A stretch of DNA of 64,000 bases from Neisseria musculi (GTDB lineage Bacteria; Pseudomonadota; Gammaproteobacteria; Burkholderiales; Neisseriaceae), in the NCBI RefSeq assembly GCF_014297595.2, contig NZ_CP060414.2, positions 2,790,001 through 2,854,000 of the forward strand, read 5' to 3'. Below, in pieces: positions 27,553 to 37,221 of the stretch (the stretch's first letter is position 1; every line of letters begins with the position of its first letter). The notes beneath the pieces are model-generated. The model was not told where the DNA came from and made no database searches. It was given only the letters and a program-made list of their open reading frames with translations. Made by a program: the position numbers and the translations under genes.

Positions 27553-27626
27553 TATGTTTTCTTGTAATAGGTCTCGCTTCAATATCGGCGGCTTATATCA
27601 TGTTTTCAGGTCTCAAAAAGGATTAA
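27549..27626 (+). CDS. 25-residue membrane peptide in the prophage
   Basis: ATG overlaps the coat-protein stop (ATGA). The frame encodes MICFLVIGLASISAAYIMFS followed by GLKKD, a single hydrophobic span with a basic C-terminus, like the tiny pVII/pIX minor coat proteins of inoviruses. It ends 3 nt before the next start. The assignment is inference from size, topology and position. Confidence 0.5.
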   Translation: MICFLVIGLASISAAYIMFSGLKKD

Positions 27627-27629
27627 ACA

Positions 27630-27881
27630 ATGCCTGCATTCCTTATTCCCGCGCTCGGCTTAACTTTCGTAACCTACGGCGGCTATATGGTCGGATTGAA
27701 CTGGCTGAAAGAATACATCGTTACCCATTTTGAAAACATGCCCTCCGCCGTATTCCGGCTTGTCATCATGGCAGGTTTCGGTCATGCACTCGGTATCATT
27801 TTTTGGGCTTATGTGTTCAATATCACAATGGCAGGCATAAACAAACTTTCCTTCATGCCTAGTGGCGGGAATGGTAAATGA
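27630..27881 (+). CDS. DUF2523-type phage minor coat protein (pVI-like)
   Basis: 83 residues with two or three hydrophobic segments (FLIPALGLTFVTYGGYMV; VFRLVIMAGFGHALGIIFWA). This is the DUF2523 inner-membrane minor coat protein that precedes zot in Neisseria, Xanthomonas and Vibrio filamentous phages. Its stop overlaps the zot ATG. The large adsorption protein normally found just upstream is missing. Confidence 0.8.
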   Translation: MPAFLIPALGLTFVTYGGYMVGLNWLKEYIVTHFENMPSAVFRLVIMAGFGHALGIIFWAYVFNITMAGINKLSFMPSGGNGK

Positions 27882-29018
27882 TTATTCTGCAAACAGGCGT
27901 TCCCGGTTCGGGCAAAACCGCATCAATCGTGAATATGTTGCTGTCCGATGAATCCTATACCCACTTTACCGACAAAGACGGTCAAAAGAAAAAAACGCCC
28001 GCTTTTTATCAACGGTATTCCCGAATTGGCCATAGAACATCAGGAGCTTTCAGACGGCCAAATCAAAGAGCAAGGATTACAAGACTTTCTGCCCTACGGC
28101 CCGCTCGTTATCATAGACGAAGCGCAAAGATTAATGGGAACCCGCTCGGCTGCTTCAAAAGTTCCTGAGTTCATCGAAAAGCTGGCGCTTCACCGTCATC
28201 ACGGCCTTGATATCGTGCTGATAACGTAACATCCCAGCTTTCTTGATTCGTTCGTGCGTAAACTGGTTCAGCGACATATGCATATCAGCATCAAACCCGT
28301 TGGCCGAAAACTTTATGAATGGAACGAATGCGTTGATCAGCCCGATAATGCAACCAATATTGCCCGCGCCATCGAAAGAAGTTTTGTGCTGCCAAAAAAA
28401 GCATTCGGCCGGTACAAATCGGCGGAAGTACACACCAAGCCTAAACGGCGCATTCCCAAAAGCCTAGTGTTTCTTATAATCTTTCTGCCGCTGCTGATCG
28501 GTTTCACCGCCTATACTGTAATCAAGATGGGCAAACGCTATTCAGGACAAAGCGAAGATATTCAGGCTGCCGCCGTTTCTGCTGAATCCCTCGCATCACC
28601 GCCCCCGTCTGCCGAATATTCCACATCGGCGCAAGGCCGAAGCCTCACACCTGATTTATATGTGCCTACGCTGGCCGAAAAGCCCGAAAGCAAGCCCCTT
28701 TATGATAGTGTGCGGCAGGTAAAAACCTTTGAGCGCGTGGCCGCCTGTATTTCGGGTGGTGATAGCGGCTGTACCTGTTATTCGGATCAGGCTACGCCGC
28801 TGAAAGAAGTAAGCACCGAAATGTGCAAAGACTACGTTAAAAACGGCCTGCCGTTCAATCCCTACAAAGACACCGCAAACGCCCCATACACGCCGTCTGA
28901 AACCGCGCAAGGGGGTAGCCCTGCATCAGGCGGAGAAGTGCCGGTAATGGGCGGAAAAAGCCTGCCAAACCTGATGTATGACGGCTATGTCGAAGCAGGA
29001 GAACAGTTCAGGCCGTGA
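27878..29018 (+). pseudogene. zot: Zot-like phage assembly ATPase, broken
   Basis: Frame 1 (from 27878) has Walker A GVPGSGKTAS. A frameshift in the A-rich tract near 27980-27990 moves to a second frame containing Walker B LVIIDEAQRLMG and HRHHGLDIVLIT, which ends at TAA 28227-28229, exactly where the family has Gln (ITQHPSFLDS). Downstream the same frame is open to 29018: FVRKLVQRHMHISIKP, a membrane span LVFLIIFLPLLIGFTAYTVI and a Cys-containing periplasmic tail. Zot/pI drives phage extrusion, so two lesions should block assembly. A restart giving only the membrane/periplasmic part (28254-29018) is possible. Confidence 0.85.
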
Positions 29019-29026
29019 AACCGCAA

Positions 29027-29059
29027 AAAGGCCGTCTGAAAACGATTCAGACGGCCTTT
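29027..29059 (+). terminator. DUS-pair terminator after zot
   Basis: AAAGGCCGTCTGAA and TTCAGACGGCCTTT around a 5-nt loop, 8 nt after the zot stop. Confidence 0.85.
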
Positions 29060-29754
29060 GTTTGGCGGGTCTCGCTATTGACTAATCAGCATCAACACCG
29101 CTAAAATAAACCGCGTGTCAATATTGACCGTTAAAAGCAGTTTTCCCTTAGCGAAGAGTATTTTAAACTGCATTTTAAGCCTTTCAAAGTTGTTAAACGA
29201 TGACGGGCAATGCCAAAATCCCCGCGCCAACGGGGATTTTTGCTATTCCCCGCCCTGCTTGGTTCAAATTGTCAATCATTCAAAATCAAATCATAACGTT
29301 TCCTTTCCGTTTCAGTTGTTTAAATCGCGTGGCCGTTTGCTTGATCACAAACATTATTAATATCTTCCTCTCTGCTTGTTTCTCTGCTCTGCCCCCGCGC
29401 CTCTAGGTGGTTTCGGTTCGGGCGGGGAAAAATGTCTAGTGAAGCTGTATGAATACCCCTTGCAGGATTTTTTATACCCTTTTCAAATCGCATCAAACCC
29501 ACGGCCGATGCGGCGCAAGATAAGATAAAAAAAACCAGCGCAACGGGTTAGTTCCGCTAACGTTTGGCAGATGAAACAAACCCGATTAAAATTTCCCTGC
29601 GGCCCGGATTAGCTGCCCGCACCGCAAAGCCCCGACTTCGCAAGTACGGCCGATGTTCAAAACATGTCCCAAAGATTGAAGCGGGGGCTTACCCCAATCA
29701 TCAAGCTTGAACACTATCTAAGGCGCAAAGCCCGCATTGATAAGGTAAAACACC
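29060..29754. other. Non-coding prophage segment
   Basis: About 700 bp between zot and the recombinase with no convincing gene. Small GC-rich hairpins occur (CCCCGCGCCAACGGGG near 29220). The phage intergenic origin/packaging region would be expected here or at the left end. Confidence 0.4.
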
Positions 29755-30713
29755 ATGTACTTGGGAATAGACGTGAGCAAAGTAACCATAGACTGCCGTC
29801 TGATTTCAGACGGCTTTTTTTACGAACACCGATTCGGAAACAGCCCCACAGGTTAAGCCGAGCTGAAAGCATGCTAAACGGCCATAACGCCAACCCAAGC
29901 CTGCACTGCTGCTGCGAAGCAACGGGAACCTGCTATAGACCGCCGGCCGAATATCTCAACAGCCATTACAAAATGAGCGTGGACAACCCAAGAAAAATAA
30001 AAGGCTTCGCAAACGCCGTATTGCAAAGAAGCAAAACCGACAAACAAGACGCAAAACTCATCGCCCGCTACTGCAAGGCCATGAACCCCGAAACATGGCA
30101 GCCGCAGCCGTCCGAACAAAAACAGCTTCAGGAACTGACCCGCTATATAGCTCGCATCAAAAAACAACGGGCGGCAGAACTGACCAAGTATCAAACAGCC
30201 CCCGATTACTTGAAACGGCACATAAAGGCAACGATAGACTACTTGAGCCGCTATTTGCAGACGCTTAAAAAAGACTTGCAGAGCTTTTACAAAGCCAATC
30301 CCGATTACGACAAAAACCGCCAACGCCTGAAAACCATCACAGGCATAGGCGAAAACACCGCCGCCGTTTTGCTCTCGACCATAACATCACGCTTTGATAC
30401 CGCTGCCCAACTGGCCGCCTATTTCGGTTTGGGTCCAAAACGGCATCAGCCGGGAACAAGCGTAAACGGCAAAGAACGGATTTCAAAGGTAGGCAAGTCC
30501 GACTTAAGGGCAGCCCTATACATGCCCGCATTGGCCGCCTACCGCATGAACGCCTTTCCCGCCTTTATCGGCCGTCTGAAAGCCGGGAAAAAACCGCCGA
30601 AACTCATCTATTGTTGCAATTATGCGAAAGCTGGTAACCATCGCTTTCTACATTTTGAAAAACCAAACAGAATACGACAAAACCCGTTGCGGATTAACAA
30701 CATAAATTAACAA
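29755..30713 (+). pseudogene. Piv/IS110-family DEDD recombinase, frameshifted
   Basis: ATG 29755 gives MYLGIDVSKVTIDCRLISDG, the first DEDD block, which stops near 29850. A frameshift continues into a long frame with NPRKIKGFANAV, QRSKTDKQDAKLIARYC, the transposase_20 region ITGIGENTAAVLLSTI and YFGLGPKRHQPGTSVNGKER. A second frameshift near 30615 is needed to reach the family C-terminus (AIMRKLVTIAFYILKN, then a TAA). Related to the pilin-gene inverting protein and the PivNM recombinases at the end of Neisseria Nf prophages. Inactive as written. Confidence 0.8.
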
Positions 30714-31130
30714 TGCCAAACAGGCAAATGCCCCGCAAAAGCAGGGCACGGCTTGATTGTTGCCGAAAGAATACATCAACGGCATTGACACTTTCACACA
30801 CTATCTTTGGTGTGCCGATAAACCATTATGTTGAATAACCCTGCTCCGGGCAAGTATGATAAGGCAAATAGCGGGAGCCGCCCCGAGGGAGGGGGGAGGG
30901 ATGCCTGTAAGGCTTGTGGCGGGGTTGGAAAAATGCAACGATAGTGTATCCACTTAATTTCCGCTACCGAACTGCTGCGCCGCAGCTTAAAAAAACGATT
31001 CGGTAAGCTGTCAAAACGGCAACAGGGTCGGCTTTGTATTGCCTGATGCTTTAATATGCCGGATATGCTGAAAAATGAATTGCTTGGACTCACTTAACGG
31101 GTTGGCCGTCTGAAAAACCTCGGCACAGCC
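30711..31130. other. Right junction of the prophage
   Basis: No gene. A hairpin TGCCCCGC/GCAGGGCA sits at about 30738-30757 after the recombinase. 30993-31045 is a diverged member of the Neisseria AAGC...GCGGCAACAGGGTCGG intergenic repeat, and a DUS is near 31105. Confidence 0.5.
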
Positions 31131-31138
31131 TTGTCTAG

Positions 31139-31169
31139 ACAAAATACCCGCCTGTGTGGCGGGTATTTT
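31139..31169 (-). terminator. Terminator of the rpsP-rplS operon
   Basis: AAAATACCCGCC TGTGT GGCGGGTATTTT, perfect 12-bp arms with U-tract on the minus strand, 17 nt past the rplS stop. Confidence 0.93.
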
Positions 31170-31185
31170 CACTGCGCAGGCCGGC

Positions 31186-31551
31186 TCAGCCTTTGCGGGC
31201 AGGCAGTTTTTCTTTGATGCGTGCAGCTTTGCCGGTGAGGCCGCGCAGGTAATAAAGTTTGGCACGGCGCACATCGCCGCGGCGTTTCACTTCGATTTTT
31301 TCTACGTTGGGCGAATACAGTTGGAAAGTACGCTCAACGCCTTCGCCGCTGGAAATTTTGCGCACAATGAAGTTGCTGTTCAAACCGCGGTTGCGGCGGG
31401 AGATAACCACACCTTCATAGGCCTGCAGGCGGCTGCGGCTGCCTTCCACTACGCGCACGGAAACCACTACGGTGTCGCCGGGTGCGAATTCGGGGATTTG
31501 TTTGTTTAAGCGGGCAATTTCTTCCTGCTCTAATTGTTGGATCAGATTCAT
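31186..31551 (-). CDS. rplS: 50S ribosomal protein L19
   Basis: 121 residues, normal length. [40 protein letters not shown] and the basic C-terminus [18 protein letters not shown] are standard L19. Last gene of the rpsP-rimM-trmD-rplS operon; 13 nt after trmD. Confidence 0.97.
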   Translation of the reverse strand: MNLIQQLEQEEIARLNKQIPEFAPGDTVVVSVRVVEGSRSRLQAYEGVVISRRNRGLNSNFIVRKISSGEGVERTFQLYSPNVEKIEVKRRGDVRRAKLYYLRGLTGKAARIKEKLPARKG

Positions 31552-31564
31552 GTTTTTTCCTAAG

Positions 31565-32314
31565 TTATGATTGGTTGTCCCGTTGCTCTTGCAGGATTTC
31601 GTTCAAGAGGCGGGATTCCTGTGGGATAAAACTGCGCTTTTCGAGTAAATCGGGTCGGCGCGTCAAGGTGCGTCGCAGCGATTCTTTCAACCGCCACTCG
31701 GCTATCAGGCCGTGGTTGCCGCAGCGTAATACTTCGGGAACCGTCATGCCTTGAAATTCTAAGGGTTTGGTGTAGTGGGGGCAGTCCAGCAGGCCGTCTG
31801 AAAACGAATCCTGTTCGGCAGACTGCATATCGCCCAATACGCCGGGTATCAGCCGTAAAACGGCATCCATCAGCATCATGGCGGGCAATTCGCCGCCGGA
31901 AACGACAAAATCGCCGATGCCGATTTCTTCATCAACGCTGCTTTGCAGCAGGCGCTCGTCTATGCCTTCATAGCGGCCGCAGAGCAAAATCAGGTTGTCG
32001 GACCGGGCAAGCTCCGCCGCTTTGGAGTGGGTGAGCGGTGTGCCTTGCGGGCTGAGATAAATCACTTTTCTGCTGCCGCTGCATTGTGCTTCGGCTTCTT
32101 CGATGGCAGCTTTGAGCGGCGGCGCCATCATAATCATTCCGGGACCGCCGCCGAAAGGGCGGCTGTCGATATAGCCGAGTTTGTTATCGGCAAAGCGGCG
32201 CGGGTTGATGGCGTTGAAGCGCCACAAGTTTTGTTTGAGTGCCCGCCCGGTTACACCGTATCCGGTAATGCTTTGAAACATTTCGGGAAACAAGGTAACG
32301 GCCTGAATCAGCAT
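31565..32314 (-). CDS. trmD: tRNA (guanine-N1)-methyltransferase
   Basis: 249 residues, SPOUT fold. Methylates G37 next to the anticodon. Contains the N-terminal [28 protein letters not shown], the trefoil-knot SAM site [13 protein letters not shown] and [16 protein letters not shown]. The start codon shares its last base position with the rimM stop at 32314, so the genes are translationally coupled. Confidence 0.97.
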   Translation of the reverse strand: MLIQAVTLFPEMFQSITGYGVTGRALKQNLWRFNAINPRRFADNKLGYIDSRPFGGGPGMIMMAPPLKAAIEEAEAQCSGSRKVIYLSPQGTPLTHSKAAELARSDNLILLCGRYEGIDERLLQSSVDEEIGIGDFVVSGGELPAMMLMDAVLRLIPGVLGDMQSAEQDSFSDGLLDCPHYTKPLEFQGMTVPEVLRCGNHGLIAEWRLKESLRRTLTRRPDLLEKRSFIPQESRLLNEILQEQRDNQS

Positions 32315-32823
32315 CAGTAATCCAAACCCCAGTCGGCTGTGATAGTTTTGCTGTCGGCGGTTACAGTTAGGATGTATTGGGAAACGAAAGGAATAAGTTT
32401 CCGGCCGTATCCGCCTTCTACCACCAATACATCGTGTGCACCGGTTTCCATCAGATTTGTAACCATGCCCAAGGTAATACCTTCGGTGTTGGTTACGGTC
32501 ATGCCCACCAAGTCTGCCCAGTAATATTCATCTTCATCAGCAGGGGCGAAGGCTTCGCGGGGGATCTCTATGGTATGGCCGCGCAGGGCAAATGCTTCAT
32601 CGCGGTTATCTATGCCTTCGAGTTTTACTTGCAGTTCGCCGTTGGCGGTTTTTCCTGCTTCGAGAATAACGTTGCGGTGCAGGCCGTTTTTGCTGAGCCT
32701 CCACTCCGAGTAGTCCAGCAGGCTGTCGGCGTATTCGGTGTCGGCGGCGATTTTGAGCCAGCCTTTAACCCCGAATACGCCTTTGATGTAGCCCATGGCT
32801 ACCCATTGCTGAGAATCGGTCAT
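32314..32823 (-). CDS. rimM: 16S rRNA processing protein RimM
   Basis: 169 residues. N-terminal beta-barrel ([20 protein letters not shown]) and C-terminal PRC barrel ([20 protein letters not shown], then [18 protein letters not shown]) as in family members. Assists 30S head maturation with S19. Second gene of the operon, 16 nt after rpsP. Confidence 0.96.
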   Translation of the reverse strand: MTDSQQWVAMGYIKGVFGVKGWLKIAADTEYADSLLDYSEWRLSKNGLHRNVILEAGKTANGELQVKLEGIDNRDEAFALRGHTIEIPREAFAPADEDEYYWADLVGMTVTNTEGITLGMVTNLMETGAHDVLVVEGGYGRKLIPFVSQYILTVTADSKTITADWGLDY

Positions 32824-32839
32824 GGCAGTCGGCGGGGAT

Positions 32840-33088
32840 TCAGGCTGCGGCTTTTTGCTCTTTAACCAGCTTGGCCACGGCTTCGCTGACTTGTGCGCCT
32901 TGTGCGACCCAGTGGTTGAGGCGCTCGGCGTTCAGGCGTACACGCTCTTGTTTTTCGTTGGCTACGGGGTTGTAGAAGCCTACACGCTCGATAAAGCGGC
33001 CATCGCGGCGGTTGCGCGAATCGGTAACGACAACATTGAAAAACGGACGGTGTTTCGAGCCGCCGCGTGCCAAACGGATAACTACCAT
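32840..33088 (-). CDS. rpsP: 30S ribosomal protein S16
   Basis: 82 residues, first gene of the operon. [20 protein letters not shown] and [16 protein letters not shown] are the standard S16 blocks. AAGGAA lies a few bases upstream of the ATG. Preceded by a good sigma-70 promoter at 33134-33163. Confidence 0.97.
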   Translation of the reverse strand: MVVIRLARGGSKHRPFFNVVVTDSRNRRDGRFIERVGFYNPVANEKQERVRLNAERLNHWVAQGAQVSEAVAKLVKEQKAAA

Positions 33089-33133
33089 GAGAAAATTCCT
33101 TGTATAAAAAATCGGATGTATGGAAAACTGATG

Positions 33134-33163
33134 ATTCTAAGATAAATTAGGATTTTAGTGCAA
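33134..33163 (-). promoter_or_regulatory. Sigma-70 promoter of the rpsP operon
   Basis: Minus strand TTGCAC (33163-33158) and TAGAAT (33139-33134), 18-bp spacer, about 45 bp upstream of the rpsP start. It overlaps the last codons of the upstream acetyltransferase gene. Confidence 0.6.
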
Positions 33164-35408
33164 GTATTTGTTGTTTTAAATTGTGCTTGATGTTGTTTAC
33201 GGGGGTGTTTTTCGGTTTGTCCAGGGTTAGTACGGCCTCGGTGAGGGCATTGTCGTGCGGAGATGGGGTGAAGGTGAAGCCGAGTTTGCCGGCCAGTTTC
33301 AGCATGGCGGTGTTGTTTTGCAGAATTTCGGCACTCATTTCGCGGTAGCCCTGCTGTTTGGCCGTCTGAATGATTTGCGCCATCAGGTGTGCGGCCAGCC
33401 CCTGCCCTTGGACGGCAGGAGTGGTGGTGATGCCGAATTCGCAGCGTCCTGCGGTGTCGGTGGAGCTGAAACGGGCTACACCCAGCCAGATGCCGCTTTC
33501 GGTTTCGGCAACAACTGCGCTTTCGCAGGTGTAATCGAGATTGCAGGCGCGGGCGAGCATGGCGGGGCTGAGTTCGGCAAGGTGCATCATGTAGCGGGTG
33601 TAGCGTTGTTCTTCGGGCAGGCTGCGCACGAAATTCTGTTTGGCTTCGGCATCTTCGGGCAGCAGCGGCCTGATGCGGACGGTTTGGCCGTTTTTGAGGG
33701 TGAAGGTGTGCGCGGGTTTGGCGGGGTAGGGGGCGAACACGTTTTCGGCGGTTTCGGCCTGCGGGTCGGTTTTGATGTTTGAGCTTATGCCCGTGCTGCC
33801 GGCGGAAACACTGATTTCGCTGATGAAAGGCAGAGAAGCGGCGGTGTTCAGGCTGTGCAGCAGCTGGTGTATGGTTTTTTGGTGGCGTTTCAAACCGGTT
33901 TGGCGGATCAGGTATTCGGCATCGAGCGTGGTAAAGGGCGGCAATACGGCCAGTGTGCGTACGGGGGTGCGGGCGTAGAGTGCGGCACCGTAACGGGGGT
34001 GGCATTTGAATGTGAGTACAAACTGCGGGTTGGCTTCGGGGGTTTTGTGTTCGGGCAGGCAGAGTGATTCGGCCAGTTGCGGCAGGTTGTTTTGCATTTT
34101 TTCTATGCCGCGCGCCGAAGGTGTTTTCAGATGGCCGGGAAGGGGTTTGGCGGTTTGGTTTTGCTGCTGTTTCAGGTCGGTATAAATGTTTTGGCAGCGG
34201 AATGCCTGCAAGGCTTGGGCAGGGCGGGGGAATTGCAGCAGGCCGTCTGAAAAGGGGCTGCTGATGAATAGGGGTTTGCCGGTTTGGCGTTGCAGGCCGG
34301 CCATCAGCCGCGTGATATTTTCGGCGGTGTTGTCGGCGGTGGGGGCAACGATGGCCAGCAGGGCTTCGGTTTGGTGGTGTTGCAGGCAGTTTTCTGCCAG
34401 CGCACGGTAGCGTGCGGGAGCGGGGTTGCTGCCGATGTTTCCGTAAAGGTTTTCAGACGGCCTCTCGTTGCCGGGAAGCGGGTGCAGTGTGATGCCGAGT
34501 GTGTCGGCATGGGTTTGCAGGCTGCCGCAGGGTTCGTTGGCGATGATGTGCAGTTTGCGGGCAGGTTTGCTGCCGGCGGCCAGGGCTTGGATGGCGGCGG
34601 CGGTTTCATCGGGTGTGAACGCCAATACGCAGCCGCAGCGGCGCGAAATTGCCTGCAAAACCGCTTGTTCTTCTGGATCGGCATAATGGGAAACCGACAG
34701 CAGCACGGGCTTGCGGCGGGCGGCGCGGCGTATGGCGCTAAAGAGCCGGCGCTGGTTTTCATGTGGGTTGTGTGTTACGGCAATCAGCCGGGTAGCAGGG
34801 TCGGCGGCGAGCATGTCGATAAAGTCGGCGGAAACGGTGGGGCTGAGCGGATAATGCAGTCCGATATGGTATGAAACACCCGGCCCGGCCTGCGTTATTT
34901 GAGCCGGCAGGCGCGCGCTTTCCGAAGCGTTGCCGCTGATGATGCCCACACCGCCTGCGGGCAGGTCGGGGAGAATGCCGCTGTTCAAACCCAGTGCGGG
35001 CACCTGTATGGCGGCGGGGTGGCACACGCTGATGTTTATGCCGTATTTGCGTGCTTTCTGCACCGCTTCTTGCGCTTGTGCCAGCGTGTCGGCGGAGAGG
35101 TTGTCCCAATCCTGCACCAAAACGGTATGGGGGATGTTTTGTTTGCGGCAGGCTTTTAAAACGGCTTCGTAGCTTGCGGGCGGAGTCAGCACCAGTACCA
35201 TATCGGCTGCATCGGGTATGCGGCTTAGGTTGGCGTAGGCTTTGATGCCGCCCACGGTTTTGCGGTGCAGATTAACCGGCGTTATCTGCCCGTGAAAAGG
35301 GGTGCGCAACAGCGCAGTCAGCACGCGTTCTCCCAGGCTGTGCGGGCGTTCGCTGGCGCCGATAACGACCAGATGGCGGGGGGATAGGGGAACTGGCCGG
35401 TTGTGCAT
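33147..35408 (-). CDS. Pat-like protein acetyltransferase (CoA-binding + GNAT)
   Basis: 753 residues. The N-terminal region is an ADP-forming acyl-CoA synthetase-like CoA-binding domain (LVVIGASERPHSLGERVLTA) followed by a succinyl-CoA-ligase-like flavodoxin domain (GGVGIISGNASE). The C-terminal 170 residues are a GNAT domain (VRIRPLLPEDAEAKQNFVRS ... FGITTTPAVQGQGLAAHLMA). This is the architecture of E. coli Pat/YfiQ (886 residues), which acetylates lysines of metabolic enzymes. It is about 130 residues shorter; the ATP-grasp-like part between residues 430 and 570 looks reduced. No signal peptide. The gene ends inside the rpsP promoter. Confidence 0.8.
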   Translation of the reverse strand: MHNRPVPLSPRHLVVIGASERPHSLGERVLTALLRTPFHGQITPVNLHRKTVGGIKAYANLSRIPDAADMVLVLTPPASYEAVLKACRKQNIPHTVLVQDWDNLSADTLAQAQEAVQKARKYGINISVCHPAAIQVPALGLNSGILPDLPAGGVGIISGNASESARLPAQITQAGPGVSYHIGLHYPLSPTVSADFIDMLAADPATRLIAVTHNPHENQRRLFSAIRRAARRKPVLLSVSHYADPEEQAVLQAISRRCGCVLAFTPDETAAAIQALAAGSKPARKLHIIANEPCGSLQTHADTLGITLHPLPGNERPSENLYGNIGSNPAPARYRALAENCLQHHQTEALLAIVAPTADNTAENITRLMAGLQRQTGKPLFISSPFSDGLLQFPRPAQALQAFRCQNIYTDLKQQQNQTAKPLPGHLKTPSARGIEKMQNNLPQLAESLCLPEHKTPEANPQFVLTFKCHPRYGAALYARTPVRTLAVLPPFTTLDAEYLIRQTGLKRHQKTIHQLLHSLNTAASLPFISEISVSAGSTGISSNIKTDPQAETAENVFAPYPAKPAHTFTLKNGQTVRIRPLLPEDAEAKQNFVRSLPEEQRYTRYMMHLAELSPAMLARACNLDYTCESAVVAETESGIWLGVARFSSTDTAGRCEFGITTTPAVQGQGLAAHLMAQIIQTAKQQGYREMSAEILQNNTAMLKLAGKLGFTFTPSPHDNALTEAVLTLDKPKNTPVNNIKHNLKQQILALKS

Positions 35409-35525
35409 GATATGGCTTTCTTTGGTTGCGGTTGGGTATCTAAGGGATAATGTCTGTATGAAACAAAAAATAGAATGCTATAGTATTGTTACGCCCCGGC
35501 TCGGATAATGGTTTTAAACTACCTT

Positions 35526-36234
35526 TTAACTGATGGTACATCTGAACCATTCTACGCGGCCTATGATGGCTATGTTGTCGCCCATGTCGGACAAGTCTAT
35601 TTCAAACGGTGCGTATGCGGGGTTGGCCGAGGTTATCAGCAGCTTGCCCGGTATTGATTGCACACGCTTTACCATCAGGTCGTTGTTGATTCTGAGAACA
35701 AACAGGCCTTCGCGGGGGGAGTGGCGGCATGGTTTACCAGTATTGTATCCCCTTCGTTCAGCACACCTTCCATCGAATCGCCTTTTACGGCAATAACCGA
35801 CAGCTTATCCAGCTCCCTGCAGACATAATGCTCTATCCAATCCCTGCGGAATGCCATATAAAACAAAGGATGCTTGCTTTCTACCGGGTAGCCGTGCCCC
35901 GCCGCCGCAAATACGTCATAGCGCGGGATAAAACAAATTCTTCTATGTTTACGGGATTGCCGCGCGGGTCGGCAGCGGCCGTTGCATTGCCGCCCTTTGC
36001 GTCATTGAGGCCTGAGACAGCATCTGCATACGGCTCGCCCTCGCCTGTTAATAACCAGTTCAGATTGCAGCCGGTTGATTCTTTAATCTTTATCAGCGTT
36101 TCCGTATTTGGTAGGCCGCCCTCGGACCAAATGCGGCTAAATCCGGGCTGGCTCATCCCTATGGCTTTTGCAATAGCGGCGGGCTTTAAATTATCACGCC
36201 ATAAATAAGTTAACCTTTCTTTAAAAGTGTCCAT
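35526..36234 (-). pseudogene. Prophage CI-type repressor (HTH + S24), frameshifted
   Basis: The N-terminal frame (MDTFKERLTYLWRDNLKPAA, IGMSQPGFSRIWSEGG, NLNWLLTGEGEP) is an HTH repressor. A base loss near 35925 leaves the frame; restored it reads FIPRYDVFAAAGHGYPVES. The next frame carries VIAVKGDSMEGVLNEGDTIL, the S24/LexA-like catalytic Ser region, and another frameshift in the C-run near 35720 precedes GLFVLRINNDLMVKRVQ (Lys) and a stop at 35526. Two lesions, so no functional repressor. Part of the Mu-like remnant with the Ner and MuA pieces. Confidence 0.8.
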
Positions 36235-36329
36235 TTTTTATCCTTTTAAGCGGTTGCTTAGTATTATTCGCTCAACTTAGAAATAATTATAATCAATAAC
36301 TCTTATTAAAGGATAGTTATATAATTAAC

Positions 36330-36565
36330 CATATTGGCACTGACGATAATCAGGATTGCCATCGTTTCGAAATTTTGGCAGCCGTCCAAAAACGTGGAAA
36401 AACCATCAAACAGCTATCTATGGAGGCAGGCTTGAGCCAAAACACCCTGAAAAACGCACTGTAATTTTCATATTCTAAAGGGGAAAAATCATTGCTGAGT
36501 TTTTGGAGATGCAGCCCGAGCAAATTTAGCCAAGCCGTTATCAGAACAAGAGTTTCTCTGCTTAA
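36330..36565 (+). pseudogene. Mu-like Ner transcriptional regulator remnant
   Basis: DCHRFEILAAVQKRGKTIKQ then LSMEAGLSQNTLKNAL matches the Ner/Nlp HTH. It is followed by an in-frame TAA, then FSYSKGEK, a one-base loss, and IIAEFLEMQPEQI with another stop before PSRYQ. Divergent from the repressor remnant, the normal arrangement in Mu-like phages. Confidence 0.7.
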
Positions 36566-36640
36566 TTACATATTAGCAAATAAGCCAAGCAAAAAGGTCA
36601 AAACAATATGCAAATGCTAATGTTTAAAAGGTGGTTGCTA

Positions 36641-37221
36641 TGCATTTAGATGATATGTTGTCTCGTCAAATAGCAAAAATCATAGGGAAATCAAGGCTGG
36701 CGGTTTAAAGGAGTGTCCGGAATAGCCCGTGGCGGCAAGGTCAAGCTCTATCTGACCACAGCCTGCCCGCCGAAATTCAGGCGGCGATTAAGCAAAAGCA
36801 AGCCGCGGAATTGTTGGCGGCGGCACAGCCGGAACAGCTGCCAAGCGTGGTTAAACAGACGCGGACGCCGGCGAGGCGCAAACTGGAGCAGCTGGGGCTG
36901 CCGATTAACGAGTATGCCGACGGCCTGACGGACAAAGAGCGCGATGGGGCGCATGCGCGGATGCGGTGGTGGCCGAGGTGCTAAAAATGCACAATGTGGC
37001 CGGGCTGAAAATCTCGGCGGCGGTGGAATATGTGGCTCGACAGGCAGAACAGGGCCTGCTGTCGGAGCCGCTAGCGGGCTTTGCGGTGATGCCGCTGGAG
37101 CGGCTGGTTGCGCAGGCACAGGTCAAAACCAAGAAAAAACGGGTGCTACACGAAATCGTGGAGTACTGGCTGCGGGCGTGGTGCAACCCGAACAAGTGGC
37201 CGTTGCCGATGAGTTATAGGG
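36641..37221 (+). pseudogene. Mu-like transposase A (MuA) N-terminal remnant
   Basis: Frames in order give QGWRFKGVSGIARGGKV (N-terminal DNA-binding region), SLPAEIQAAIKQKQAAELLA, LEQLGLPINEYADGLTDKER and VVAEVLKMHNVAGLKISAAV, resembling the N-terminal third of MuA with at least two frameshifts. The catalytic DDE core is absent: IS481 copy 2 starts at 37222. Confidence 0.6.

Larger units (their letters stand above)
25085..30760 (+). mobile_element. Decayed Nf/MDA-type filamentous prophage (inovirus)
   Basis: Gene order rep, ssDNA-binding protein, small protein, major coat, small membrane protein, DUF2523 coat protein, zot, then a Piv/IS110 recombinase, all on the plus strand, is that of Neisseria Nf phages. 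The large adsorption protein (TspB/pIII position, between major coat and DUF2523) is absent, zot has a frameshift and a nonsense codon, and the recombinase is broken. Boundaries are approximate; no dRS3 repeat or clear att duplication was found. Confidence 0.85.

Noticed and set aside
25085..31130. dRS3-type or dif-type attachment repeats for the filamentous prophage
   Set aside because: Neither ATTCCC-N8-GGGAAT nor a convincing direct repeat at both ends could be found by reading.
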